NCBI GenBank assembly: GCA_012516935.1
Contig: JAAYVZ010000141.1
Coordinates: 62,001-126,000 of the forward strand
Length of the DNA stretch: 64,000 nucleotides
Direction: 5' to 3'
Source: Holophagae bacterium
GTDB lineage: Bacteria > Acidobacteriota > Thermoanaerobaculia > Thermoanaerobaculales > Thermoanaerobaculaceae
The position numbers were made by a program, and so were the translations under genes. The stretch's first letter is position 1; each line of letters starts with the position of its first letter. A model generated the notes under the pieces. That model was not told where the DNA came from. It saw only the letters and a list, made by a program, of their open reading frames with translations, and ran no database searches. Of the stretch, positions 18,079-27,429 are shown piece after piece.

Positions 18079-18084
18079 TAGACT
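18079..18084 (+). promoter_or_regulatory. -10-like element before mtnA
   Basis: TAGACT ends 7 nt before the mtnA ATG at 18092; no Shine-Dalgarno is visible in the 7-nt spacer (CCCCCGC). This is consistent with a leaderless or near-leaderless mtnA-tsaD mRNA. A -35 is not evident. Confidence 0.35.
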
Positions 18085-18091
18085 CCCCCGC

Positions 18092-19117
18092 ATGACGACG
18101 GTGACCACCCGGGTCGAGCCGCTCCGGTGGGGCCGGGGCCTCGAGGTTCTCGACCAGCGCCAGCTCCCGTGGCGCCAGGCCTGGATCGAGGTGCGCGACG
18201 CGGCGCACGCGGTGCACCTCATCCGCGCGTTGGCGGTGCGCGGTGCCCCGCTGCTCGGCATCACCGCGGCGTACGCCCTCGCCCTCGAGGCGCTCCGGAC
18301 CCGTGACCTGCCGAGGCTGCGCATCGCCGCCGGCAGGCTCGCTGCGGCCAGGCCCACGGCGGTGAATCTGGCCCGGGCCGTGCATCAGGTGATGGCTGCC
18401 GTCGAGGCCGCTCGACCGCAGCAACGGGCGAGCGCCGCCGTGCAGGCTGCGATCACGCTTCATGGTCTGGACGCCGTGGCCTGTCAGCGCATCGGAGAGC
18501 TGGGGGCGCGGCTCTTCCGGGGCGAGAAGGTGTCGATCCTCACGCACTGCAATACCGGGGCCTTGGCCACCGGCGGGATCGGCACCGCCCTCGGCGTGGT
18601 GCGGACGCTGCACGCCCAGGGCCGGCTCGGCCGGGTCTTCGCCTGCGAGGCGCGGCCGGTGCTGCAGGGCGCCCGCCTCACGGTCTGGGAGTGCCAGCAG
18701 GACGATCTGCCGGTGACGTTGCTGCCCGACCACGCGGCGGCCACGCTGCTGGCCAGCGGTCAGGTGGATGGCGTGGTGCTCGGCGCCGACCGCATCGCCG
18801 CCGATGGCGCTGTCGCCAACAAGCTCGGGACCTACCCCCTGGCGGTGCTGGCGGCCCGTCACGGGGTGCCGTTGGTATCGGCCGCTCCGCTCTCCACGTT
18901 CGATCTCGCCTGCCCCGACGGGCGCTCGATTCCGATCGAGCAGCGCGACGGCGAGGAGGTGCGCCGGCTGGGTCGCCACCGCGTGGTGGATCCCTCCGTC
19001 CCCGTGTTCAACCCGGCGTTCGACGTCACGCCGCCGGAGCTCGTGAGTGCGATCGTGTGCGAGCGCGGGATCGTGCGCCCAGTCACTCGCGACACCGTCC
19101 GGGAGGCAGCGGGGTGA
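18092..19117 (+). CDS. mtnA: S-methyl-5-thioribose-1-phosphate isomerase
   Basis: A 341-residue eIF2B-like-fold isomerase that converts methylthioribose-1-phosphate to methylthioribulose-1-phosphate in methionine salvage. Motifs present: RGAPLLGITAAYA, the catalytic Cys in THCNTGALATGG, the catalytic Asp in GADRIAADGAVANKLGTY, and SAAPLSTFD. The C-terminus VFNPAFDVTPPELV is typical of MtnA and separates it from eIF2B subunits. No other methionine-salvage gene lies beside it. Its stop overlaps the tsaD start by 4 bp (GTGA), so the two are cotranscribed. Confidence 0.95.
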   Translation: MTTVTTRVEPLRWGRGLEVLDQRQLPWRQAWIEVRDAAHAVHLIRALAVRGAPLLGITAAYALALEALRTRDLPRLRIAAGRLAAARPTAVNLARAVHQVMAAVEAARPQQRASAAVQAAITLHGLDAVACQRIGELGARLFRGEKVSILTHCNTGALATGGIGTALGVVRTLHAQGRLGRVFACEARPVLQGARLTVWECQQDDLPVTLLPDHAAATLLASGQVDGVVLGADRIAADGAVANKLGTYPLAVLAARHGVPLVSAAPLSTFDLACPDGRSIPIEQRDGEEVRRLGRHRVVDPSVPVFNPAFDVTPPELVSAIVCERGIVRPVTRDTVREAAG

Positions 19118-20166
19118 GGACGCTGGGGATCGAGACCTCCTGCGACGAGACCGCGGTCGCGGTGCTGGAGAGCGACGGCGCGGTGCGCTTCTCGCTCATC
19201 TCCTCGCAGGCCGCGGTCCACGCGCCGTACCTCGGTGTGGTCCCCGAGCTGGCGGCTCGCCACCACATCGAGGCGCTACCGCGCCTGCTCGCCGAAGCCG
19301 ACCACCAGGCCGGGCTCGCTTCGGTCGAGCTCGTCGCCGTCACGCGCGGGCCGGGCCTCATCGGCTCCCTGCTCGTCGGTACCTGCTTCGCCCAGGCGTA
19401 CGCGTGGGGCCGGCGGCTGCCGATCACCGGGGTGGACCACCTCGAGGCACATCTCGTGTCGCCGTTCCTCAACCTCGAAGGACGGCCAGCCCGTCCACTG
19501 CCGGAACGGACGCTGTCGCTCGTGGTCTCGGGCGGCCACTCTTCGTACTTCCGACTCGACGCCGAGGGGGCTCGGCCGCTCAATCGGACGCGTGACGACG
19601 CGGCCGGGGAGGTGTTCGACAAGGTCGCGGCCGCGCTCGGGCTCGGCTACCCGGGCGGTCCGGCTGTGGATCGGCTGGCCGAGAGCGGCGACCCGCAGGC
19701 CTTCGCTTTCTCGGTCCCGCGCATCAAGGATCCACCGGGGAGCCTCGATTTCTCGTTTTCCGGCCTCAAGACCATGGTCATCCGTACGGCACAGGAGCTC
19801 ACGCCGCTGCCTCTCGCCGACCCCGCCTCCCCCCCACACGCCGTGCTCGACCTCCTGGCCTCGTTCCGGCGCACCGTCATCGACTGGCTGCTCGCGCCCC
19901 TCGATGAGCTGGTGAGGCGCTATCAGCCGCAAGGCGTCGCGGCCTCGGGGGGCGTGGCCGCCAACCACGAGCTGCGTCGGCGCCTGACGGCGTGGGGCTG
20001 GCGCACCGGAGTCGAGGTGCTCCTCCCTCCGCTTTCGCTCACCACCGACAACGCCGCGATGATCGCGCGCGCTGGCCAGCTCCGCGCCGCCCGCGGTCGG
20101 CTCGACGATCCGCTCACCCTCCGCGCCTATCCTCGCGCTTCATGGAAGAAGACGCGGGGACAGTGA
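19114..20166 (+). CDS. tsaD: tRNA N6-adenosine threonylcarbamoyltransferase
   Basis: A 350-residue ASKHA-fold protein that, with TsaB and TsaE, transfers the threonylcarbamoyl group to A37 of ANN-decoding tRNAs (t6A). Seen: the N-terminal LGIETSCDETAVAVL, the metal-site region ELAARHHIEALPRLL, the phosphate loop VSGGHSSYF, GYPGGPAVDRLA, and the C-terminal SGGVAANHELRRRL and LTTDNAAMIA. The start is the GTG at 19114, which shares 4 bp with the mtnA stop. Longer in-frame extension into mtnA is a shadow. Neither tsaB nor tsaE is in this window. Confidence 0.95.
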   Translation: MRTLGIETSCDETAVAVLESDGAVRFSLISSQAAVHAPYLGVVPELAARHHIEALPRLLAEADHQAGLASVELVAVTRGPGLIGSLLVGTCFAQAYAWGRRLPITGVDHLEAHLVSPFLNLEGRPARPLPERTLSLVVSGGHSSYFRLDAEGARPLNRTRDDAAGEVFDKVAAALGLGYPGGPAVDRLAESGDPQAFAFSVPRIKDPPGSLDFSFSGLKTMVIRTAQELTPLPLADPASPPHAVLDLLASFRRTVIDWLLAPLDELVRRYQPQGVAASGGVAANHELRRRLTAWGWRTGVEVLLPPLSLTTDNAAMIARAGQLRAARGRLDDPLTLRAYPRASWKKTRGQ

Positions 20167-20278
20167 ACGGCGACCGGTGAGCGGAAGCTCCCGGGCTCGC
20201 GCCTTTCCGTCCGCTTTCGGCTCTGCCCCACCCACCGATCGCCGCCCACCACTCACCGGCGGGAGGCGGGACGCATGG

Positions 20279-20284
20279 TATAAG
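20279..20284 (+). promoter_or_regulatory. -10 element of lepA
   Basis: TATAAG in the 153-bp gap between tsaD and lepA. Transcription would start about 20290 and give a leader of about 30 nt with a CGGGAGCGGAG Shine-Dalgarno before the GTG at 20320. The -35 match (TCACCG, 20253-20258) is poor. Confidence 0.45.
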
Positions 20285-20319
20285 CTGCATTTCTCCCGCA
20301 ACGCGGGAGCGGAGCCCGG

Positions 20320-22119
20320 GTGGACCAGCAGCACATCCGCAACTTCTGCATCATCGCCCACATCGATCACGGTAAGTCGACGCTGGCCGACCGCTTGCTC
20401 GAGCTCACCGGGGCGCTGTCGACGCGTGAGATGCAGGCTCAGGTCCTCGACTCGATGGAGCTCGAGCGCGAGCGTGGAATCACCATCAAGGCTCACACCG
20501 TGACGCTCCGCCACCGCACCGCGGACGGTGAGGAAGTCCGGCTCAACCTCATCGATACCCCGGGTCACGTGGACTTCTCGTACGAGGTCTCGCGCTCGCT
20601 CGCGGCCTGCGAAGGGGCGTTGCTCGTGGTCGACGCCTCCCAAGGGGTCGAGGCACAGACGTTAGCCAACGCCTACCTCGCCGTCGAGCAGGGGCTCGAG
20701 CTGGTGCCGGTGCTCAACAAGATCGATCTTCCGGCGGCCGAGCCCGAACGCGTGCGCGAGCAGATTGCGCAGGTCGTCGGGATCGACGCCTCGGAAAGCC
20801 TCGCCATCTCGGCGAAGAGCGGTGACGGCGTGGCAGCGGTTCTGGCGGCACTCGTGGAGCGCATCCCACCGCCGGGCGGTGATCCCGGAGCACCCTTGCG
20901 GGCGCTGGTCTTCGACGCCTCGTACGACCCGTACAGGGGCGTACGGTGTCTGGTACGGGTGGTGGACGGGGAGATGACCGTGGGGCAACCGGTCCGCTTC
21001 ATGGGCGTCGGGCACGACGACCAGGTGGCGGAGCTGGGGATCCTGACACCCAGGGCGGTACCGGTCGAGCGGCTCGGGGCCGGCGAGGTGGGGTACCTGT
21101 TCGCCGGTCTGAAGGAGCTGCGGCGGGTACGGGTGGGTGACACCGTCACCTCTTCCCGACAACCGGCGATTGCGCCGCTCCCGGGGTTTCGCGAGGCCAA
21201 GCCGATGGTGTTCGCCGGCTTGTACCCTGTGGACTCGACCGCGTTCGGCGAGCTGCGCGAAGCGCTCGAGAAGCTCTCCCTCAACGACTCGGCGTTTTCG
21301 TTCCAGGCCGACACCTCCCAGGCGCTGGGGTTCGGTTTCCGTTGCGGCTTTCTCGGTTTACTCCACATGGAGATCGTCCAGGAGCGGCTCGAGCGCGAGT
21401 TTGGCCTCGACCTCATCACGACCGCGCCGGGTGTGGAGTACCGCGTGCTCACCACGCGCGGCGAGGTGGTGGAGGTCTCGAACCCGGCCCAGATGCCCGA
21501 CCCGGGAAGCATCGAGGCGATCGAAGAACCGGTGATCCTGGCCACCATCCTCACCCCGGACGCCTACCTCGGCGGGATCCTCAAGCTCGCACAGGAGCGG
21601 CGTGGGGAGCAGATTTCGATGGAGTACCTCGGCGGCGGGCGGGTGTTGCTCGTCTACCGGCTGCCGCTCGCCGAGGTCGTGCTGGATTTTTTCGACCGGC
21701 TCAAGTCGGTATCGCGTGGGTACGCCTCGCTCGACTACCATCTCGACGGCTACCGCACGGGCGACCTGGTGCGGCTCGACCTGCTGGTCAACGGCGAGCC
21801 GGTCGACGCCCTGGCGACCATCGTCCATCGCTCGGGCGCCTACCAGCGGGCGCGGGGGCTCGCGGCCAAGCTCGGGGAGATGATCCCGCGGCAGCTCTTC
21901 GAGGTGGTCATCCAGGCCGCCATCCACAACCGGGTGATCGCTCGCGAGGTGGTGAGGCCGCTCCGCAAGAACGTCATCGCCAAGTGCTACGGCGGCGACA
22001 TCACCCGCAAGCGCAAGCTGTTGGAGAGGCAGAAGGAAGGCAAGAAGCGCTTGAAGCGTCTGGGCCGAGTCGATATCCCCCAAGAGGCGTTCTTGGCCGT
22101 CCTACGCGTCGAGACGTAG
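20320..22119 (+). CDS. lepA: elongation factor 4 (LepA), ribosome-associated GTPase
   Basis: A 599-residue translational GTPase of normal length. EF4 back-translocates or remodels stalled ribosomes and affects initiation. G1 is AHIDHGKST, the switch I region [14 protein letters not shown]3 DTPGHVDF, G4 NKID, and G5 SAKSGDGV. The LepA-specific C-terminal domain is recognisable ([20 protein letters not shown]). The GTG start at 20320 ([20 protein letters not shown]) is where the family begins. lepB follows 147 bp downstream on the same strand with its own -10, a common lepA-lepB adjacency. Confidence 0.97.
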   Translation: MDQQHIRNFCIIAHIDHGKSTLADRLLELTGALSTREMQAQVLDSMELERERGITIKAHTVTLRHRTADGEEVRLNLIDTPGHVDFSYEVSRSLAACEGALLVVDASQGVEAQTLANAYLAVEQGLELVPVLNKIDLPAAEPERVREQIAQVVGIDASESLAISAKSGDGVAAVLAALVERIPPPGGDPGAPLRALVFDASYDPYRGVRCLVRVVDGEMTVGQPVRFMGVGHDDQVAELGILTPRAVPVERLGAGEVGYLFAGLKELRRVRVGDTVTSSRQPAIAPLPGFREAKPMVFAGLYPVDSTAFGELREALEKLSLNDSAFSFQADTSQALGFGFRCGFLGLLHMEIVQERLEREFGLDLITTAPGVEYRVLTTRGEVVEVSNPAQMPDPGSIEAIEEPVILATILTPDAYLGGILKLAQERRGEQISMEYLGGGRVLLVYRLPLAEVVLDFFDRLKSVSRGYASLDYHLDGYRTGDLVRLDLLVNGEPVDALATIVHRSGAYQRARGLAAKLGEMIPRQLFEVVIQAAIHNRVIAREVVRPLRKNVIAKCYGGDITRKRKLLERQKEGKKRLKRLGRVDIPQEAFLAVLRVET

Positions 22120-22241
22120 CCTCGGAAAGGGTGCGCCGTGGTCGGTACCCGGGTGTGAGCCGAGGCCACCATCGCGAGCACCCTTCCGATCACGGCTCAC
22201 CGACCACCGCCGCTCGGCCGGACCCCGATCCCACCGTCTGA

Positions 22242-22247
22242 TAAGAT
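22242..22247 (+). promoter_or_regulatory. -10 element of lepB
   Basis: TAAGAT, 19 nt before the lepB ATG at 22267; the expected leader contains GGGGAG. The hexamer covers an ATG at 22246 that would otherwise extend the protein by seven residues, which argues for the downstream start. Confidence 0.45.
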
Positions 22248-22266
22248 GTGCGACCGGGGAGCTGGC

Positions 22267-22962
22267 ATGGCGAAGGGCCACTGGTTCAGGGAATACTACG
22301 AGGCCATCTTGGTGGCCGTCATCTTCACGCTCTTCGTGCGCACCTTCGTGGCCCAGGCGTTCAAGATCCCCACCGGCTCGATGGAGGACAACCTCCTCAT
22401 CGGCGATCACCTGTTCGTCAACAAGATGATCTACGCGCCGCATCTCGACACCCCGCTCCACGCGCTCATGCCGTACCGGGACATCCGCCGCGGCGACGTG
22501 GTGGTTTTCAAGTACCCCCAGGAACCCGAGCGGGACTTCATCAAGCGAGCGGTGGCGGTGGGCGGCGACACCCTCCAGGTGCAGGCCAAGAACCTCTTCG
22601 TCAATGGGGAGCCGGAGCAGAACCGGTTTGTCGTCCACAAGAGCCACGAGGTCTTTCCGGACTCCAGCTTCCTGCCATCCTCGGCGCGCAACCGCGACCA
22701 CTTCGGGCCGTACACGGTGCCAGCGGGCTTCGTCTTCTGCATGGGTGACAACCGTGACAACTCCCTCGACTCGCGCTTTTGGGGCCCGGTCCCGCGACAC
22801 TACTTCAAGGGTCGCGCTCTCATCATCTACTGGTCGTACGACGCCGAGCCCAACTCTCACCTCGTGCAGGGGCTCTGGAACCGTACCAAGCAGCTCGCGG
22901 AGGTGGCTTTGCACTTTTTCACCCGCACTCGCTGGCTGCGCACCTTCTCCCTCGTTCGCTGA
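22267..22962 (+). CDS. lepB: signal peptidase I
   Basis: A 231-residue inner-membrane serine protease that cleaves Sec and Tat signal peptides. One N-terminal transmembrane helix (about 10-30) is followed by the catalytic Ser block (PTGSMEDNLLIGDHLFVNK), box C (GDVVVFKYP), the catalytic Lys block (DFIKRAVAVGGDTL) and box E (MGDNRDNSLDSRFWGPV). The Ser/Lys dyad is intact. The ATG at 22267 (MAKGHWFREYYE) has GGGGAG upstream. A small membrane-anchored protein gene follows 66 bp later on the same strand. Confidence 0.96.
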   Translation: MAKGHWFREYYEAILVAVIFTLFVRTFVAQAFKIPTGSMEDNLLIGDHLFVNKMIYAPHLDTPLHALMPYRDIRRGDVVVFKYPQEPERDFIKRAVAVGGDTLQVQAKNLFVNGEPEQNRFVVHKSHEVFPDSSFLPSSARNRDHFGPYTVPAGFVFCMGDNRDNSLDSRFWGPVPRHYFKGRALIIYWSYDAEPNSHLVQGLWNRTKQLAEVALHFFTRTRWLRTFSLVR

Positions 22963-23003
22963 GCCGGTGGGAATCGGGAAGCACGCCGCCCGCGGAGGTG
23001 GTT

Positions 23004-23009
23004 TAGAAT
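23004..23009 (+). promoter_or_regulatory. -10 element of the small membrane protein gene
   Basis: TAGAAT (one mismatch to TATAAT), 19 nt before the ATG at 23029; the leader includes GGAAGGAGG. No good -35 was seen. Confidence 0.4.
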
Positions 23010-23028
23010 CGCGGAAGGAGGCACTTCC

Positions 23029-23412
23029 ATGGTACGTCGGTTCGAACGAGGCGAGGGCAAGATTGGTTGCGTCATCGGCCTGATTCTTTTGGCCATCGCC
23101 ATCTGGATCGGGGTCAAGGCGATACCGGTTCGCGTTTCGGTGGGCGCCCTGCAGGACTTCGTGGTGCAGACGGCCGAGAGGGCCTCCCTCCTGCGCGATA
23201 CCCCAGGAGGCGACTCGAAGGAGAAGCAGATCATCTGGCTGATCACGCAGAAAGCCGAGCAGGAGCGCCTGCCCGTCCAGCCCGACAATATCGAGGTGGC
23301 GCTCTCCTCGCAGCGTTGTATTATCAGGGTGAAGTACACCGTCCCGATCGACTTCGGCTTCTACACCTACAACTGGGCTGTCGTCCACGAGGCCGACCGC
23401 GTCCTTTTCTAG
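23029..23412 (+). CDS. small membrane-anchored protein, DUF4845-like
   Basis: A 127-residue protein with one N-terminal transmembrane helix (about 12-31, GCVIGLILLAIAIWIGVKAI) and an extracytoplasmic alpha/beta region of about 95 residues. A position just after lepB, the size and the layout resemble the DUF4845-type proteins often found next to signal peptidase I; this is context plus pattern, not a confident family hit. GGAAGGAGG precedes the ATG at 23029. It ends 14 bp before the permease ATG, so the two may be cotranscribed. The function is unknown. Confidence 0.75.
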   Translation: MVRRFERGEGKIGCVIGLILLAIAIWIGVKAIPVRVSVGALQDFVVQTAERASLLRDTPGGDSKEKQIIWLITQKAEQERLPVQPDNIEVALSSQRCIIRVKYTVPIDFGFYTYNWAVVHEADRVLF

Positions 23413-23426
23413 GGCACGCACAGCCC

Positions 23427-24899
23427 ATGGGACGATTGCGAAGCACCGTCTGGTGGCGGACTAAGCCTCTTTCCGATCTCCAGCTCGACGGGGAGAGGTC
23501 GGGCCTGCGGCGGGCGCTGGGTAGATGGGACCTCGTGGGGCTGGGGATCGGGGCCATCATCGGGGCTGGAATCTTCGCCACCGTTGGTACCGCCGCTGCT
23601 GGTGACGCTGCTCGACCCGGCGCCGGCCCCGCGATCATCCTCTCGTTTGTCTTCACGGCCTGTGCCTGCGGTCTCGCCGCTTTGTGCTACGCCGAGCTGG
23701 CCGCTATCGTCCCCGTCTCGGGCTCGGCGTACACCTACGCGTATGCGACGCTCGGCGAGGTCATGGCCTGGATCATCGGCTGGGACCTCATCATCGAGTA
23801 TGCAGTCGGGAACGTCGCCGTGGCGATCTCGTGGTCGGGGTACTTCTGCGAGATGCTCCGCGGGGTAGGAATTATCGTGCCGCCATGGCTGTCCACCGAC
23901 CTGCGCACCGCTCTCGCCAACCACGAGCTCGTGGCTTCGGCGCCCCACCTCCTCGGCGTGCCGATCATCGTCAACCTGCCGGCTGCCGGAATCGTGCTCC
24001 TCATCACCTGGCTGCTGGTGCGCGGCGTCAAGGAGTCCTCGCGCGTCAACGCCGGCATGGTCATCCTCAAGCTCGTGGTACTGACGTTCTTCGTCGTGGT
24101 CGGCGCCGCCTACGTCCAACCCGAGAACTGGAAGCCATTCGCGCCCAACGGCTGGCACGGGGTGTGGGCGGGTGCGGCAATCGTGTTCTTCGCCTACATC
24201 GGCTTCGACGCCGTGTCGACCGCCGCCGAGGAGACCCGCGATCCAGGCCGCAATCTGCCGATCGGCATCCTCGGCTCGCTCGCCATCTCCACCGTGGTCT
24301 ACATCTTGGTGGCGGTGGTGGTGACCGGGATGGTGCCCTGGTTCGACCTCCACACCGCGGAGCCACTCACCGTCGCGATGAACCGGCACAACCTCGGCTG
24401 GGCAGCCGGGATTGTGGCGGTCGGCTCGGTGGCGGCGCACACCGCCGTGCTGCTCGTCTTCCAGATGGGGCAGCCGCGCATCTTCTTCTCCATGGCACGC
24501 GACGGCCTGCTCCCGCCGGTGTTCTCGCGTGTGCACCCTCGCTGGCGGACCCCCCACGTGACGACGATCATCACCGGGGTCGTGGTGGCTTGCTTCGCAG
24601 CTTTCGCCAACATCGAAGAGATGGTTGACCTCACCAACATCGGTACTCTCTTCGCGTTCGCGCTGGTATCGGCGGGCGTCATCGTCCTGCGCCGCACCAA
24701 CCCAACCGCGCCCCGGCCGTTTCGGGTACCGTTGGTGCCGTGGCTGCCGTTGGCGGCGATGGCGGCGTGCCTGCTGTTGGCCGCAGGCCTGCCTGCGGTG
24801 ACGTGGGTGCGGTTCGGGCTGTGGCTGACCGGGGGCCTGGTGCTCTACATGCTGTACGGACGCCGTCACTCCCGCCTCTCCCGGTCGTCCCCCGACTGA
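23427..24899 (+). CDS. APC-superfamily amino-acid permease (CAT/YfnA-like)
   Basis: A 490-residue integral membrane transporter with 12 or more predicted helices. The first helix carries the APC signature GIGAIIGAGIFATVG, and YAELAAIVPVSGSAYTYAYA follows, as in cationic amino-acid transporters and Bacillus YfnA. The substrate is not decided by sequence; urocanate hydratase starts 112 bp downstream, so uptake of histidine or another amino acid for catabolism is a reasonable guess. The ATG at 23427 gives the family-like N-terminus (TKPLSDLQLDGERSGLRRAL); the frame extends upstream, but that part overlaps the preceding gene. Confidence 0.9.
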   Translation: MGRLRSTVWWRTKPLSDLQLDGERSGLRRALGRWDLVGLGIGAIIGAGIFATVGTAAAGDAARPGAGPAIILSFVFTACACGLAALCYAELAAIVPVSGSAYTYAYATLGEVMAWIIGWDLIIEYAVGNVAVAISWSGYFCEMLRGVGIIVPPWLSTDLRTALANHELVASAPHLLGVPIIVNLPAAGIVLLITWLLVRGVKESSRVNAGMVILKLVVLTFFVVVGAAYVQPENWKPFAPNGWHGVWAGAAIVFFAYIGFDAVSTAAEETRDPGRNLPIGILGSLAISTVVYILVAVVVTGMVPWFDLHTAEPLTVAMNRHNLGWAAGIVAVGSVAAHTAVLLVFQMGQPRIFFSMARDGLLPPVFSRVHPRWRTPHVTTIITGVVVACFAAFANIEEMVDLTNIGTLFAFALVSAGVIVLRRTNPTAPRPFRVPLVPWLPLAAMAACLLLAAGLPAVTWVRFGLWLTGGLVLYMLYGRRHSRLSRSSPD

Positions 24900-25011
24900 C
24901 GGCCGGGTGACGGCGATCGCTGCCCGGACGGGCGCTCGTCCTCGTTTTCATTCTTTCCCCCTGGGCGGATCGGCGCATCGGGGTCTACACTCTGTATCGG
25001 AGAGGTGCCTC

Positions 25012-27021
25012 ATGCCGGTAACGTTCGAGCTCGATTTCGACCAACTGCCGCCGCCGCCGTCCTTTGAGCCCGGTATCCGGCGGGCTCCCAGCCGCGGCTT
25101 CGCGCTCAACCCCAGCGACGCGGCGACCGCGCTTCGCAACGCCCTGCGCTACGTGCCGACCCGCTTTCATGGCGAGCTCGCCCCTGAGTTCATGAACGAG
25201 CTCGTCACGCGTGGCCGCATCTACGGCTACCGATTCAGGCCTGGTGGCCGGATCGTCGGCCGCCCGATCCACGAGTACCCGGGCAAGCTCCTGGATGCCA
25301 AGGGCATGCAGGTGATGATCGACAACAACCTCGATTTCGAGGTGGCGCTGTACCCGTATGAGCTGGTGACCTACGGTGAGACCGGCCAGGTGTTCCAGAA
25401 CTGGATGCAGTACCTCCTGTGCAAACGCTACCTCGCCGAGATGACCGCCGACCAGACGCTGGTGGTCTCCTCGGGGCATCCTCTGGGCCTGTTTCCGTCG
25501 CGCCCGGAGGCGCCGCGCGCCATCATCACCAACGGGCTGATGGTCGGCATGTTCGACAACCCCGAGAGCTTCCACCGGTTGGCCGCGATGGGCTGCGTCA
25601 ACTACGGCCAGATGACCGCCGGGGGCTGGATGTACATCGGCCCCCAGGGGATCGTGCACGGCACCTACATCACGCTGCTGGGCGCGGCGCGGCGCTATCT
25701 CGGTATTCCGGAGTCCGGGGACCTGCGGGGCCGGACGTTCATCTCCTCGGGCCTCGGTGGGATGTCGGGGGCGCAACCCAAGGCAATCGAGATCGCTGGC
25801 GGTGTGGGCGTGATCGCTGAGGTCGACCTTTCCCGCATCAAGACCCGCCACGACCAAGGGTGGGTGAGCCTGGTCTCCGACTCGCTGCCGCAGGTCGCGG
25901 CGTGGATGCACGCGTACCAGGACCGCGGCGAACCGATCTCCATCGCGTACCACGGCAATGTCGTCGACCTCCTCGAGTACCTGGACGCCAACCGCATCGC
26001 CGTGGACCTCGTGTCCGACCAGACCTCCTGTCACGCCGTGTACGAGGGTGGGTACACACCGGTCGGGCTGACGTTCGACGAGGGTCGCACGCTACTCCGT
26101 GCCGACCTGGCCGTCTTCAAGTCCAAGGTGGACGAGAGCTTGCGTCGTCACTTCGAGGTGCTGCGGCGCCTCACCGCCGGCGGCGCGCGCTTCTGGGACT
26201 ACGGCAACTCGTTCATGAAGGCAGTGTTCGACGCCGGCGTGGCAGAAATAGCCCGCAACGGCGTCGACACCAACGACGGCTTCGTCTGGCCCTCGTACGT
26301 CGAGGACATCATGGGGCCGTTGTGCTTCGACTACGGCTACGGCCCGTTCCGCTGGATCTGCCTGTCGGGAAATCCCGAGGACCTCAAACGAACCGACCGG
26401 GCAGCGCTGGCGTGCATCGACCCGGATCGCCGCGGGCAGGATCGCGACAACTTCAACTGGATCCGCGGCGCAGAGCGCAACCGGCTCGTCGTCGGCACCC
26501 AGGCGCGCATCCTCTACGCCGATGCCGAAGGGCGAGTGCGCATCGCCCTCGCTTTCAATGAGCTGGTGCGACGGGGGGAGATCGGGCCGGTGATCATCGG
26601 CCGCGATCACCACGACGTCTCGGGTACCGACTCGCCGTTCCGCGAGACCGCCAACATCTACGACGGCTCGAGCCTCACCTCCGACATGGCGCACCAGTGC
26701 TTCGCCGGCAACATCGCGCGCGGGATGACCTACGTCGTGCTCTCCAACGGCGGCGGGGTGGGGGTCGGGAAGGCGATCAACGGCGGCAACGGCATCCTCC
26801 TGGACGGCTCCGAGCGCATCGACCGCGTCCTCGCCTCCGGGCTGGAGTGGGACGTCATGGGCGGGGTCGCCCGCCGCGCCTGGGCCCGCAACCCGGGCGC
26901 CCGTGAGACCGTGCTCGCCTGGAACGACCGCATGGCCGGCCGGGGCCACATCACGTTGCCCGAGCTGGCTGACGAGGCGCTGGTCGCCACCGCGGTCGAG
27001 CACGCTCTGGGCAGGCAGTAG
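25012..27021 (+). CDS. hutU: urocanate hydratase (long form)
   Basis: A 669-residue NAD-dependent urocanase, step two of histidine degradation (urocanate to imidazolonepropionate). It is about 110 residues longer than the common 555-residue bacterial enzyme. The NAD-binding blocks are clear (GQMTAGGWMYIGPQGIVHGT, SSGLGGMSGAQPKA), as are VDLVSDQTSCHAVYEGGY, GPLCFDYGYGPFRWICLSG and the C-terminal SNGGGVGVGKAINGGNG. The ATG at 25012 is preceded by GGAGAGG. hutH, hutI and hutG are not in the window; the amino-acid permease upstream may supply substrate. A TACACT (24985-24990) could be the -10. Confidence 0.95.
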   Translation: MPVTFELDFDQLPPPPSFEPGIRRAPSRGFALNPSDAATALRNALRYVPTRFHGELAPEFMNELVTRGRIYGYRFRPGGRIVGRPIHEYPGKLLDAKGMQVMIDNNLDFEVALYPYELVTYGETGQVFQNWMQYLLCKRYLAEMTADQTLVVSSGHPLGLFPSRPEAPRAIITNGLMVGMFDNPESFHRLAAMGCVNYGQMTAGGWMYIGPQGIVHGTYITLLGAARRYLGIPESGDLRGRTFISSGLGGMSGAQPKAIEIAGGVGVIAEVDLSRIKTRHDQGWVSLVSDSLPQVAAWMHAYQDRGEPISIAYHGNVVDLLEYLDANRIAVDLVSDQTSCHAVYEGGYTPVGLTFDEGRTLLRADLAVFKSKVDESLRRHFEVLRRLTAGGARFWDYGNSFMKAVFDAGVAEIARNGVDTNDGFVWPSYVEDIMGPLCFDYGYGPFRWICLSGNPEDLKRTDRAALACIDPDRRGQDRDNFNWIRGAERNRLVVGTQARILYADAEGRVRIALAFNELVRRGEIGPVIIGRDHHDVSGTDSPFRETANIYDGSSLTSDMAHQCFAGNIARGMTYVVLSNGGGVGVGKAINGGNGILLDGSERIDRVLASGLEWDVMGGVARRAWARNPGARETVLAWNDRMAGRGHITLPELADEALVATAVEHALGRQ

Positions 27022-27090
27022 GCGCCGGAATCCAGCCCAAGCTCTTGCTGTTTTTCCATTTGAGGAGTAGCGTAGCGGCCGGAGGAGCGG

Positions 27091-27426
27091 TTGAGACAGA
27101 ATCACAACACGAATCGAGGCGGGCGTGGGCATGGAGACGGCAGCATCTTCGGCCTGTCGGGCTTCGTTAGACACCGGCCCCACCGCGACGAGGAGGGTGA
27201 GACCAACCTCGCGGCCCTCGCCCCCGGTGTCGCCGCACGCGTGCTCCACCTGTACGGTGGCCGCGAGCTGGTCACCCGCCTCGCGGCGCTCGGCTTCACC
27301 CCTGGTACCGAGGTACGCGTCGAGCAGAACTTCGGCCGCGGGCCGCTCATCGTCAATCTGCGCGGCACCCGCCTGGCGCTCGGCCGCCGCGAGTCGGGAC
27401 GCGTTCACGTTCTCCCCCTGGAGTAG
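27091..27426 (+). CDS. feoA: ferrous iron transport protein A
   Basis: A 111-residue protein with an SH3-like FeoA domain (about 38-110: LAALAPGVAARVLHL, RLAALGFTPGTEVRV, IVNLRGTRLALGR). FeoA is a small cytoplasmic partner of the FeoB iron channel. The TTG at 27091 has a strong GGAGGAG 3 nt upstream. It gives a His/Gly/Arg-rich N-terminal extension of about 35 residues not usual in FeoA, so an internal start is possible, but no in-frame ATG exists. It lies 3 bp before feoB, in a feoABC operon. Confidence 0.88.
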   Translation: MRQNHNTNRGGRGHGDGSIFGLSGFVRHRPHRDEEGETNLAALAPGVAARVLHLYGGRELVTRLAALGFTPGTEVRVEQNFGRGPLIVNLRGTRLALGRRESGRVHVLPLE

Positions 27427-27429
27427 CGC